Assembly: GCF_015711015.1 (NCBI RefSeq)
Contig: NZ_CP064653.1
Coordinates: 186,001 to 250,000, forward strand
DNA length: 64,000 nucleotides
Direction: 5' to 3'
Source: Methylomonas sp. LL1
GTDB lineage: Bacteria > Pseudomonadota > Gammaproteobacteria > Methylococcales > Methylomonadaceae
The position numbers were made by a program, and so were the translations under genes. Numbering within the stretch: the first letter of the stretch is position 1; each line of letters opens with the position of its first letter. The notes beneath the pieces are model-generated. The model searched no databases, was not told where the DNA came from, and saw only the letters and a list, made by a program, of their open reading frames with translations. Positions 1-7,970 of the stretch are shown here, one piece after another.

Positions 1-3000
1 CCGTTTCACGACCTTCGATCAGCGCGCGTTCGATTTTTTCGGCCAGTTCCCAAACCACCATCATTGCCAAATTACCGGCGGTGCCTTTTAATTTGTGCGC
101 CGAGACACGGGCATGTTCCAACGATCCTTGCGCAATGAGAGTGCCAATTTCATCGCCATCGTGTCCGTGGGCGTCGGCAAACTTGCGCAGATACTTATGG
201 TAAGTTTCCACATCGCCCCAACTGCGCACACCGCGCTCCAGATCAATAATTGGGGCTGGGCCGGTTTTAGTGTTGGCGGGGCGTGAAGTCGTGATCGGCG
301 CGGTGTTTTCCTGATGGTGACCCGTGGCGTATTGCTGAAGTTGTCTAATCAAATCGTCGACATCAAAAGGCTTAGCGATGAAGCCATTCATGCCTGCCGC
401 CAGTGCCGCGGCCTGCTGGTTTTTGAAGGCGCCCGCGGTCAGGGCGATGATGGGTAGCGAGGCCAAGTCCAGTGTGTTACGAATCTGCCGGGTCGCTTCA
501 TAACCGTCCATTAACGGCATCTGGATGTCCATTAAAACCACGTCGATGCGGTCAGGATTATCACTTAGCCATTGCAATGCGGTTTTACCGTCATCGGCGA
601 GATGAACGATGGCGCCTTCCGATTCCAGGATGCGGCGCGCCATATCGCGATTGATTTCGCTATCGTCCACTACCAGCACCCGAAGCGGGTATAGACGACT
701 ATCGTTTGCCGCCAAGGTCGTAGAGTCAGGCGCTAAATCCCCATTGTGGCGCCGTTTAGCTTCGGAAACGGCGTTATACAATGCGGAGGCTGTTACCGGC
801 TTGTTCAGGATGGCATCGGCTAAATTTGAACCCGGCTCACGCACCAAGGCATCGCGGTCATGAGCCGTGGCCATTACGATCAGCGGTGCGTTAGGGATAT
901 TGCCCAGGGCTTGCTTAATCTGCTGTCCGGCCGTCAGCCCATCCATGCCCGGCATGCGCCAGTCCAGCAGCAGCAGGTCCGGGAGCTTGTTATTCTGTGC
1001 GCGGGCAATGACGCGCTGCACAGCTTCCTCACCGGAGGAGACCACTTCCGGATTCCAGCCCAGACTGCGCACAGTGGCGGCCAGCATCTCCCGTGCAAGC
1101 GGATGGTCGTCGGCGATCAGCACATTCTGAAAAGCCATGGCCGGCTGTACGTAGTCCTGAGGCTCAACCAATTCCACGGGTAGTACAAACCAAAATTCGC
1201 TGCCATTGCCGAGCTCGCTGATGACGCCGATCTCGCCACCCATCATCTTCACCAAGCATCGGCAAATGGAGAGACCTAGCCCGGTGCCGCCGAAACAGCG
1301 TGTCGTGGAAGTATCTTCCTGGGCGAAGGGGGAAAAGATTTCAATCTGCTTGTCGGGGGCGATGCCTTTACCGGTATCCTGTACGCTGAATCGCAAGTAG
1401 TCTTGCCCATTCATGACAGGCACTCGTGTCACCGTAAGTGTAACGCTACCGCGCTCGGTGAATTTGAGTGCATTGCTGGTCAAATTCACCAATATCTGTT
1501 CCAGTCGTAACGCATCTCCACGCAGGAATTCCATGCCTTCCGGCGCCGGCCCCATCACCAGTTCGACATCATGTCTATATTCGACGGCCGACATCAGTGT
1601 TGCCACATTATCCAGTACGTCATTAAGCCGGAATGGTGCATGTTCGATTTCGAGGCGCCCTGATTCGATCTTGGAAAAATCCAGGATGTCATTGATGATC
1701 CCCAGTAACGAACGGCCAGCGATGCGAATTTTTTTGACCAGATTTTGTTCCTCGGCCGCGAGATTGGCCTTTTCCAGTAGATAGGCCAGTCCAAGAATGG
1801 CGTTCATCGGCGTGCGTATTTCATGACTCATGTTGGCCAGGAAATTTCCTTTGACGCTGGATAAGCGTTCCGCCTCTTGTCGAGCCGCTTGTAGTTCGGC
1901 CGTACGCTCGACCACGCGCTGTTCCAGGATTTCATTCATGTGGATGATTTCGTCCTGGGCGCGCTTGCGTTCGGAAATGTCCACGACCGTGGCCAACACA
2001 AAAGATTGGTTATTATCCTGATAAGGGCTCAAGCCGATTTCGATGGGAAACACGCTGCCATTCTTGCGGGTGCCATGTAGATCCCTGCCGGCGCCCATGG
2101 CGCGACTGGTGGGCGCTTGGAGATACGCCTCTCGTTGTTCGGTGTGGTGGGAGCGCAGCGTTTCCGGTAACAGCATTTCTACGGGGTGGTCGATCAGTTC
2201 CGAAAACCGGTAACCGAACATGTTTTCAAACGCGGAATTAGCCATGACGATTCGGCCCGCGGCATCTACCACCAATAAGCCGCTGGTGTTGGCCTCAAAC
2301 AGCATCCGGAAACCGGCCTGCGATTCCTGTAATCGATGGGCTGCTTCCGCTTCGCTACGCGCCAGCGCCGCTTCCTTTTCAGCCCGCGCGCGCGCCGTTT
2401 TGGCCTGGATCAAGCGGCCAATGCCGAATCCAAACAGCGAAAGTACAATAAGTCCGCCGCCTAACTTGGCCGGCCAAACCTGATGTTCCAGGGTAGACAA
2501 TTTGCTTGCCGGCAGTTGCGTGACGACTTTCCAGTGTATGTTATGCGAAAGCCGGGTATTCTGTTCGGAAACGGGCAATACCGAGTTCCAGGTCCAAAGT
2601 CCATCCGGCAGAAGAACTTGCCCCTTATCCGCCTTCGATATGGCTTCCCAAGCCTCCGGGTGTCGGCTACCCAAGGTGACTTTGCGCTGGAACATGAAAT
2701 CCCATTCGTCGGTCTCGTCGGGGCTTTTGAGCCAATAACCGTCGTCATTAAGCAGCATTATGCGGCCGGCGGCGGGGCCGGCACTGCCGACAAAGGCATT
2801 CAGCATTGAACGGGCGGCAATATTAATAATCAGGATGCCGCGAGGCGTGCCGTCCGCGGCAAAAATTCGAGTTGCAACTCTTATCGTCGGTTTGTAAGGC
2901 ATCTCGAACTGGCCATTTTCCATGTTCAGATCGAGTGGAGAAATATAAATCTCACCCTTTTCGAGCCGCAGCGTATCAATGAAAAAATAGCGGTCGTGCT

Positions 3001-3463
3001 TGTCCTGCAAATCGCTGTGCTGGACTAGCCGAGGTTGTCCGTTGTTATTATTGGCTCGAACGCGTTCTATTCCATGATCGTCAATCCAACGTACTTTGTC
3101 GTAATTGGGGTTGCGCGACATTAACGAAATAAAAGCCTCTTCCATTTGCGTCGGATCCGACCTTTCGGCGGCCTCATATACTTGGCGCACGGGCGTTTCA
3201 TTGGCCAGGCTAACCATATGCCGTATCGGTATTGCCAGTTCTCGGGTCAAACGCCCCTGGCTTAGCTCCACATACGTTTTCTCGTCAGACATCAACATGG
3301 ATATTTCGGCCTTGATGCGCGATTCGCCTATAGACCAGGTGCCGGCCGAGACCAGCACAACGATAGGCAGAAACAACAGCAGAAATTCCCTTAACATGCC
3401 GTCTTTCCCGAAGGCATTTGACTTGTGGGACAGCCTTTTTGGGGTATTCAAAAAATTTTCCAT
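1..3463 (-). CDS. Hybrid sensor histidine kinase with two receivers and Hpt domain (3' end cut by window)
   Basis: Translated from the minus strand; it stays open to the window edge, giving about 1154 residues without a stop. Domains in order: TM helix (about residues 25-45), periplasmic sensor region resembling a dCache fold, second TM (about 325-345), PAS domain ending near ISERKRAQDEI, coiled coil, HisKA with MSHEIRTPMN (His547), HATPase with NALKFTERG and FGGTGLGLSI, first receiver (Asp834 in LLDWRMPG), second receiver (Asp979 in LMDIQMPLMDGYEA), and an Hpt domain with AHKLKGTAGN (His1123). This is a complete BarA/ArcB-style phosphorelay in one chain; the ligand cannot be told. ATG 3463 is the most upstream start; ATG 3397, just before the first TM helix, is possible. 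The output partner lies outside the window. Confidence 0.93.
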   Translation of the reverse strand, partial: MENFLNTPKRLSHKSNAFGKDGMLREFLLLFLPIVVLVSAGTWSIGESRIKAEISMLMSDEKTYVELSQGRLTRELAIPIRHMVSLANETPVRQVYEAAERSDPTQMEEAFISLMSRNPNYDKVRWIDDHGIERVRANNNNGQPRLVQHSDLQDKHDRYFFIDTLRLEKGEIYISPLDLNMENGQFEMPYKPTIRVATRIFAADGTPRGILIINIAARSMLNAFVGSAGPAAGRIMLLNDDGYWLKSPDETDEWDFMFQRKVTLGSRHPEAWEAISKADKGQVLLPDGLWTWNSVLPVSEQNTRLSHNIHWKVVTQLPASKLSTLEHQVWPAKLGGGLIVLSLFGFGIGRLIQAKTARARAEKEAALARSEAEAAHRLQESQAGFRMLFEANTSGLLVVDAAGRIVMANSAFENMFGYRFSELIDHPVEMLLPETLRSHHTEQREAYLQAPTSRAMGAGRDLHGTRKNGSVFPIEIGLSPYQDNNQSFVLATVVDISERKRAQDEIIHMNEILEQRVVERTAELQAARQEAERLSSVKGNFLANMSHEIRTPMNAILGLAYLLEKANLAAEEQNLVKKIRIAGRSLLGIINDILDFSKIESGRLEIEHAPFRLNDVLDNVATLMSAVEYRHDVELVMGPAPEGMEFLRGDALRLEQILVNLTSNALKFTERGSVTLTVTRVPVMNGQDYLRFSVQDTGKGIAPDKQIEIFSPFAQEDTSTTRCFGGTGLGLSICRCLVKMMGGEIGVISELGNGSEFWFVLPVELVEPQDYVQPAMAFQNVLIADDHPLAREMLAATVRSLGWNPEVVSSGEEAVQRVIARAQNNKLPDLLLLDWRMPGMDGLTAGQQIKQALGNIPNAPLIVMATAHDRDALVREPGSNLADAILNKPVTASALYNAVSEAKRRHNGDLAPDSTTLAANDSRLYPLRVLVVDDSEINRDMARRILESEGAIVHLADDGKTALQWLSDNPDRIDVVLMDIQMPLMDGYEATRQIRNTLDLASLPIIALTAGAFKNQQAAALAAGMNGFIAKPFDVDDLIRQLQQYATGHHQENTAPITTSRPANTKTGPAPIIDLERGVRSWGDVETYHKYLRKFADAHGHDGDEIGTLIAQGSLEHARVSAHKLKGTAGNLAMMVVWELAEKIERALIEGRET

Positions 3464-3820
3464 GGTGGTCTCAAAAAATATTTGAAATATTTTCAGCGGT
3501 ATTTTGCTCTGCAGCGACAAACCAACCAGTGCTACAAGGAATACTGTTTCAATAGATATTGAATGGCTTGGATTGATCCTTCCGAGTGTGCTGAATCATT
3601 AAAAAATGATAGTGTCCGCGCCTGGTCCACATATTTTATACACCAGACTATGACGCATTAAAAACAATAAAATTCACTCTGGATTCCAAGTTAATTCCTA
3701 TTGGCCGAATTGAGGCGAATTTTGTCACAATCAATCATCGAGACTTGGATTAAGTACTACTTGTAGCTCGTAACCCAAATGGCCGGGCTTTTTTCGACAT
3801 CATTTCGGAAAAAAGGGAGG
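3464..3820. other. AT-rich intergenic stretch upstream of the kinase
   Basis: No gene is supported here. It must hold the promoter of the minus-strand kinase. A perfect AT palindrome (AAAATATTT, one base, AAATATTTT) lies near 3477-3495, about 20 bases before the kinase start. No confident -35/-10 pair was assigned. Confidence 0.5.
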
Positions 3821-4030
3821 ATGTTTTCGTTCGGAACGAGATGCGCCGAGTTCGGAAGCGGATCGTTTCGGTTGCGAGCGGGAAAGATGCGCTTCCGAGG
3901 GAAAACAGTGTCGTTCCGATGGAGGACGTTGTCGTTGGTAGGGAGAATGGCCGGGTTCGGAACGGGATCGTTGAGGTTCCGATCGAGGCGATTGCATGTT
4001 CGAACGAAATCGTCGAGTCTTTTTTATGGA
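3821..4030. repeat. Degenerate tandem repeat, 21-bp period, about 10 units
   Basis: Cut into 21-base units from 3821, each unit has a TTC/TTG-type codon as its fourth triplet, usually followed by GGA or CGA, and commonly begins with ACG, TCG or ATG. A rough consensus is ACG TTG CGG TTC CGA ACG GG, plus one more A. In the plus frame the fourth residue of successive heptads is F,F,L,F,F,L,F,F,V,L. In the minus frame the same period gives SEP/SER/SEL triplets every seven residues. Because the period is a multiple of three, several frames stay open. No ribosome binding site supports any of them, so it is called a repeat and not a gene. Confidence 0.75.
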
Positions 4031-4054
4031 ACGATCCGTATCAAAGACTCAATG

Positions 4055-4094
4055 CCGAGCCGGCGAACGGCAATAATCTCGTTCGCCGGCTCGG
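4055..4094. terminator. 15-bp perfect inverted repeat, possible terminator of the 158-residue gene
   Basis: CCGAGCCGGCGAACG (4055-4069) is the exact reverse complement of 4080-4094, with a 10-base loop. It starts 20 bases past the stop of the minus-strand gene at 4114. There is no clean U tract on either side, so it may be a factor-assisted terminator or a 3' stabilising hairpin. Confidence 0.6.
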
Positions 4095-4113
4095 TGGGAT
4101 CGTCTAAATTCGC

Positions 4114-4590
4114 TCAGGCGGAGTTGGCGCCACCATTGCCGGGACCGGCCGATTTATGCGCGAAGCGGCGGCCCAGGCTGTCCAGATGTTCGCCCAACGA
4201 ACCATCCTTGCCGGCCAGTTTAGCGGCTTGATAAACCACCAAGCTCTGGGCATAAGCATCGCTGCCGACCGCCAGGTAAGTGTCCTCCAGGCGTTTAGTC
4301 AGTTGCCGCATGGCCATCAGCACCGGTTCCAGTTGCTTGACCAGGGCCACATCGCGGCGATATTCCCCCAGATCGAAATTGCGCGGCAATATGCCTTCGT
4401 TCTGGGTTGCCAATAGCAGTCCTTGGTCGACGAAGGCGCGGCTCTTGTCGCCCATCTTGGGCAAGGTGCGGCGATCTTCGATGGTTAAATCGATCAGAAA
4501 CGGCATTTGGTCTTGAATCTGCTTCATGGCCTGTAATGCGGCTTGTTGTTGTTCCGGCGGCAATTCGCCCTTGACTAAGTCTTTATTCAT
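4114..4590 (-). CDS. Hypothetical protein, 158 aa
   Basis: A soluble, mostly helical protein with no signal peptide or membrane segment. I do not recognise a named family. It begins MNKDLVKGELPPEQQQAA, carries a central stretch with paired charged residues (LTIEDRRTLPKMGDKSRAF), and ends with a Gly/Ala-rich tail (GPGNGGANSA). A strong ribosome binding site (AAGGAG, 7 bases upstream) supports the ATG at 4590, and the reading frame is clean throughout. It stands alone, with a hairpin just downstream and a long non-coding region upstream. The composition, with several QL and KL pairs and predicted long helices, fits a helical-bundle protein. Function unknown. Confidence 0.75.
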   Translation of the reverse strand: MNKDLVKGELPPEQQQAALQAMKQIQDQMPFLIDLTIEDRRTLPKMGDKSRAFVDQGLLLATQNEGILPRNFDLGEYRRDVALVKQLEPVLMAMRQLTKRLEDTYLAVGSDAYAQSLVVYQAAKLAGKDGSLGEHLDSLGRRFAHKSAGPGNGGANSA

Positions 4591-4825
4591 CTAGCTCTCC
4601 TTGTGTATCGGCACGATTAACAAACCGCCGGAATTCGGCCGGCAACCGGCGGCGGGGTATACGGGCAAGCTGATATCGTCCGAATTTGAATGGTTTTTTC
4701 ATTCAAGAAACGTTGAATAAGGTGGTCCAGTTATGATTTGGCAAGGCCACTATAAATGGCGGCGAGCGCCTAACGTTGATCCTAAGCCCAGTTGTTACGC
4801 TCGGGACAGGCTTGCCAAGGGGCTT
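4591..4825. other. Intergenic, nothing recognised
   Basis: Upstream region of the minus-strand hypothetical gene. It should contain that gene's promoter, but no convincing box pair or operator was seen. Confidence 0.5.
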
Positions 4826-5008
4826 AGGCGATTTATGGCAATAAATTTACCCCTTCTTAAAAACTGTCCTTGACTGAACGCAGTCAAGGTCAACTATTCG
4901 CTTCGACTCCGCTCAGCGACCGGCTTAGCTCCGTTCAACGAACGAGTCAGCTCCGCTTGGCGAACGATAGTTTCGGCATCGGTAATGAGTACAAGCGTTC
5001 TCAAAAAT
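4826..5008 (+). repeat. Dispersed repeat A, copy 1
   Basis: This 183-base element matches 48603-48768 in the same orientation. Both begin AGGCGATTTATGG followed by AATAAAT and TACCC, and both end GTACAA..TTCTCAAAAAT. Between lie a TTGACTG...CAGTCAA palindrome (here CCTTGACTG, AACG, CAGTCAAGG, perfect) and GCTTCG/GCTCAGCGA motifs. The GCTCAGCGAACG-type core resembles short intergenic repeats common in environmental proteobacteria. No open frame spans it. Confidence 0.8.
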
Positions 5009-5410
5009 AGCCGTAATCAAAATTTTCTTAATGTCGGCCAAGCTGCGTATATATTCCGGTTGAAATGAGCAAGCTAACGATGCCGGCGGCGGTTTTCCGA
5101 TCGGTTAATATGGGATTTGGCTCATGCAATAGGGCATTTGGCGGCATGTGATGCCGCTTATGAGGCTTGCACCTATGCTAAGCGGCCGGCTTGTATGCAT
5201 GCCCATCTCTGTTGTTGCTGATTGCAGCAAATCTCATACCCAAATCCAGCCATCGCCGGGACCGTATAAATTATGCCGGTGCATACGTTTTTCTGGCTTG
5301 CCACTTGCCGAGTTCCGGGTTTGATAGGTGCCTGGCATGCGGGATAACAAAGCCGATGGATTATTATCCGGTTCCACGGCGAAATTTTAGGTGGAGCAGG
5401 CGCCGTTAAA
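5009..5410. other. Intergenic before iscR, nothing recognised
   Basis: About 400 bases without a supported gene. A 72-codon frame at 5191-5409 has no ribosome binding site and no recognisable sequence. Only the iscR promoter immediately downstream could be assigned. Confidence 0.5.
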
Positions 5411-5448
5411 GCATAATACTTGACTAAAATAGTGGGTTTATTTATAGT
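5411..5448 (+). promoter_or_regulatory. iscR promoter with probable IscR operator
   Basis: TTGACT (5420-5425) is separated by exactly 17 bases from TATAGT (5443-5448), a near-consensus sigma-70 promoter. The overlapping sequence ATAATACTTGACTAAAATAG, continued by TGGGTTTAT, resembles the type 1 sites that [2Fe-2S]-IscR binds to repress its own operon. The promoter lies 36 bases upstream of the iscR start. The operator call is by resemblance. Confidence 0.75.
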
Positions 5449-5484
5449 CTCCCTACTTTAACTAAGTTTTATTCAGGGGGCTTT

Positions 5485-5970
5485 ATGCGACTCACCACCA
5501 AAGGGCGTTATGCGGTCACGGCCATGCTGGATTTGGCATATCACAGCCAAACCAAGCCGGTAACATTGACCGACATTGCGACCCGGCAGACTATTTCGCT
5601 GTCTTATCTGGAGCAGTTATTTGCTCGCTTGCGTAAGGCTGGCATGGTCAAGGGCGTCAGAGGGCCGGGCGGTGGTTATACCTTAAGCCGCAATGCTCGC
5701 GATATCAACGTTGCCGATATTATCGAAGCGGTCGACGAACCGGTCGATTCCACCAAATGCGGCGGTAAATCCAATTGTCACAACGATCAGCCCTGCATCA
5801 CCCATGATTTGTGGATGGGATTGAGCGAGCAAATTCGGGCCTATTTGAAACAAATCAGCCTCGGCCAGTTGCTGGAAAGGGAATTGGTCAGCGAAGTGGC
5901 GAAAAGGCAGGGCAAACAGGTTGAGCAGGTGATTGGCATTCAGAGTTTGCAGGAAAGAAAATCGGCTTAA
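5485..5970 (+). CDS. iscR: IscR, Rrf2-family [2Fe-2S] transcriptional regulator
   Basis: 161 residues, the normal length for IscR. The N-terminal winged helix starts MRLTTKGRYAVTAMLDLA. The cluster-binding cysteines occur as C-x5-C-x5-C in KCGGKSNCHNDQPC (about residues 92-104), as in the Escherichia coli protein. The family senses the state of Fe-S cluster supply and represses the isc operon when holo. It is the first gene of a three-gene operon: iscS starts directly after its TAA. A good sigma-70 promoter with an IscR-like site lies upstream, which fits autoregulation. Confidence 0.95.
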   Translation: MRLTTKGRYAVTAMLDLAYHSQTKPVTLTDIATRQTISLSYLEQLFARLRKAGMVKGVRGPGGGYTLSRNARDINVADIIEAVDEPVDSTKCGGKSNCHNDQPCITHDLWMGLSEQIRAYLKQISLGQLLERELVSEVAKRQGKQVEQVIGIQSLQERKSA

Positions 5971-7077
5971 ATGATCTATTTTGATCACAATGCCACTACT
6001 CCGGTCGATGAGCGGGTAGTGGACGCGATGTTGCCGTATTTACACGATTTGTACGGCAATCCTTCCAGTCTGTATCGGCTGGGCCGCATGGCTCGCAGCG
6101 CTATCGATAGCGCCCGAGAGCAGGTGGCGGCCTTGATCGATGCACCGGCATCGCAAATTTTGTTTACCAGCGGCGGCACCGAAGCCAATGCCTTGGCCTT
6201 GGCGAGCGCCCAGGGCAAGCGTTTATGGATTTCGGCGATTGAACATCCGGCCGTTGTTGAAAATGCCTTGCGCCAATCCGGCCGCTATGCGGGGATTAAC
6301 AGTTTGCCGGTGGAACCTTCGGGACTGGTTGCCGAACAAGCGCTTCGGCAATTCGATCTTGGAGCAGGCGATTTTATTTCGCTGATGCTGGCGAATAATG
6401 AGACCGGCGCCATCCAGGATGTTGCCGGATGGGTTGATCGGCTCAAGGGGCGGGGCGTTATTATGCATACCGACGCCGTGCAGGCTCTGGGTAAAATTCC
6501 GGTTAGTTTCAAACAGCTGGGCGTGCAGTTGATGAGTCTTTCCAGCCATAAGATATACGGTCCCAAGGGCTGTGGCGCGCTGGTTCATGACGCCGGGTTT
6601 TCCGTGCAACCCATGCAATGGGGCGGAGATCAGGAGCAAGGTCTGCGGGCCGGCACCGAAAATGTGCCGGCGATCGTCGGTTTCGGCAAGGCGGCGGAAT
6701 TGGCCCGGCTTGAAATCGAGCAGCGGACCCACCATATCCAACGTCTCCGAATCCGCTTGGAGCAACAACTAAAAACCATTACCGATTTGGTGATTTTTGC
6801 CGAGCAGGCGCAGCGCTTGCCCAATACCGTGCAGTTCGGCATTCCCGGTGTGAATGGCCAAATGCTGTTGATGCAACTGGACCGGCGTAATATCGCCGTT
6901 TCCAGCGGTTCGGCCTGCGCGGCGGGTTCGGAACAAATCAGCCCGGTGCTGGCGGCGATGGGCGTGGATGCGGCGTTGGCCAAATCCGCGATTCGGATCA
7001 GCCTGGGCCAGGGCAACAACCAAAATGAAATCGATCAATTTGTCGATGTCTTAAAGACATTGCTAGCTGGAAATTAG
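5971..7077 (+). CDS. iscS: Cysteine desulfurase (IscS/NifS type)
   Basis: PLP enzyme that takes sulfur from cysteine as a protein persulfide for Fe-S cluster building. Visible are the N-terminal FDHNATTPVD motif, the PLP lysine in SSHKIYGPKG (Lys194) and the persulfide cysteine in SSGSACAAGS (Cys316). At 368 residues it is shorter than E. coli IscS (404) and closer in length to NifS-like members, so the exact subgroup is uncertain. The ATG follows the iscR stop with no gap, so translation is likely coupled. iscA lies 11 bases downstream. The scaffold gene iscU, expected between the two, is missing. Confidence 0.92.
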   Translation: MIYFDHNATTPVDERVVDAMLPYLHDLYGNPSSLYRLGRMARSAIDSAREQVAALIDAPASQILFTSGGTEANALALASAQGKRLWISAIEHPAVVENALRQSGRYAGINSLPVEPSGLVAEQALRQFDLGAGDFISLMLANNETGAIQDVAGWVDRLKGRGVIMHTDAVQALGKIPVSFKQLGVQLMSLSSHKIYGPKGCGALVHDAGFSVQPMQWGGDQEQGLRAGTENVPAIVGFGKAAELARLEIEQRTHHIQRLRIRLEQQLKTITDLVIFAEQAQRLPNTVQFGIPGVNGQMLLMQLDRRNIAVSSGSACAAGSEQISPVLAAMGVDAALAKSAIRISLGQGNNQNEIDQFVDVLKTLLAGN

Positions 7078-7088
7078 GAGTTATTAGC

Positions 7089-7412
7089 ATGAGTATTAGT
7101 GTGACGGAACGGGCGGCCAAACAAATTCAGAAACAATTGCAAAAACGCGGCTCCGGCTTGGGCTTGCGGCTGGGGGTCAAGCCTTCGGGCTGTTCCGGTT
7201 ACGCCTATGTGTTGGATTACGCGGACGAACAGGCGGCCGATGAAATCGTGTTCGATCAGCACGATGTCAAAGTGCTGGTGAAGCAGGCTGATCTGGATAA
7301 ACTGGAAGGGATAGAATTGGATTATGCCAAGGAAGGTTTCAACGAAGCCTTTAAATTCAATAATCCCAACGTCAAGGGCATGTGCGGTTGCGGGGAAAGC
7401 TTTAGCGTTTGA
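7089..7412 (+). CDS. iscA: IscA, A-type iron-sulfur carrier
   Basis: 107 residues, the exact family length, with the three invariant cysteines: Cys35 in PSGCSGY and Cys99/Cys101 in GMCGCGESF. A-type carriers receive Fe-S clusters or iron and hand them to apo-proteins. AGGAG lies about 9 bases upstream of the ATG. It is the last gene of the iscR-iscS-iscA operon; a 9-bp hairpin follows the stop. No hscB, hscA or fdx gene follows. Confidence 0.94.
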   Translation: MSISVTERAAKQIQKQLQKRGSGLGLRLGVKPSGCSGYAYVLDYADEQAADEIVFDQHDVKVLVKQADLDKLEGIELDYAKEGFNEAFKFNNPNVKGMCGCGESFSV

Positions 7413-7423
7413 GTTTCAAGAAG

Positions 7424-7451
7424 CACCGGCTTGGAAATACCGAAGCCGGTG
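7424..7451. terminator. Hairpin between convergent iscA and the HvfA-like gene
   Basis: CACCGGCTT (7424-7432) pairs perfectly with AAGCCGGTG (7443-7451) across a 10-base loop. It sits 11 bases past the iscA stop and 9 bases before the end of the opposing gene, so it may end transcription in both directions. U tracts are weak. Confidence 0.6.
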
Positions 7452-7460
7452 TCATACGGT

Positions 7461-7799
7461 TTATTTCATATTGGCGCCGCAGTTGCCTTCCATTTTTTTG
7501 TCGCCAGTGGCTTTATCTCCGGCGGGGGCGGGAGCCGATTTGTTGCCGGCGCATTTGCCTTCCATTGCCTTGGTATCGGTGCTTTTTTGTTTCATGGCGC
7601 CGCCGCATTTGCCTTCGCCGCAAGCGCCGTCCTTCATTTTCGCAGCGCCATCTTTTTCGGCCTCCGCGGTTTGCATATAGCCCGAGCTCAAATCCGATAA
7701 AGCAAAAGGATTACTGTCAATTTGCACAGCATTGGCCGCGAAAGGTAACAAGGATGCGCTCATTGCAATGGCAAAAGGGGTTTTTTGAATATTTTTCAT
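7461..7799 (-). CDS. HvfA-family (bufferin-like) RiPP metallophore precursor
   Basis: 112 residues. A signal peptide (about 1-24, cut after AANA) is followed by SNPFALSDLSSGYMQTAEAE, a leader pattern I associate with the HvfA family, then a low-complexity core with Cys60, Cys65, Cys83 and Cys107 in GACGEGKCGG, MEGKCAGNK and MEGNCGANMK. In that family the cysteines of EGKCG-like motifs are modified by an MNIO enzyme (DUF692, HvfB) with a partner (HvfC); the exported peptide binds copper or similar metals. A good AGGAG precedes the ATG. No DUF692 or hvfC-type gene is nearby, so it appears to be an orphan precursor. Two motifs deviate from EGKCG. Family membership is by recognised pattern; modification and metal are inferred. 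Confidence 0.82.
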   Translation of the reverse strand: MKNIQKTPFAIAMSASLLPFAANAVQIDSNPFALSDLSSGYMQTAEAEKDGAAKMKDGACGEGKCGGAMKQKSTDTKAMEGKCAGNKSAPAPAGDKATGDKKMEGNCGANMK

Positions 7800-7970
7800 G
7801 TTATCTCCTGGTTATGGTTGATTTTGAAGCCGTGGGCGCCCGGGCCATGGACTCTGGCGTTACTATCACAAAAAAGCCGGTTAAAGTAAAGGTGAGCAAA
7901 TTCTAATAAACAACAGCCGTCGGCCTCTGGTAACATGGTTTCCACGATTGATTTATCTTTGGTTTTTAAA

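Noticed and set aside
3821-4030. CRISPR array
   Set aside because: Units are contiguous and degenerate with no spacers between conserved repeats.
3779-4231. 150-codon plus-strand frame over the 21-bp repeat
   Set aside because: No ribosome binding site, runs into the opposite-strand gene, and its openness follows from the three-fold repeat period.
5191-5409. 72-codon frame upstream of iscR
   Set aside because: No recognisable protein, no ribosome binding site, ends just before the iscR promoter.
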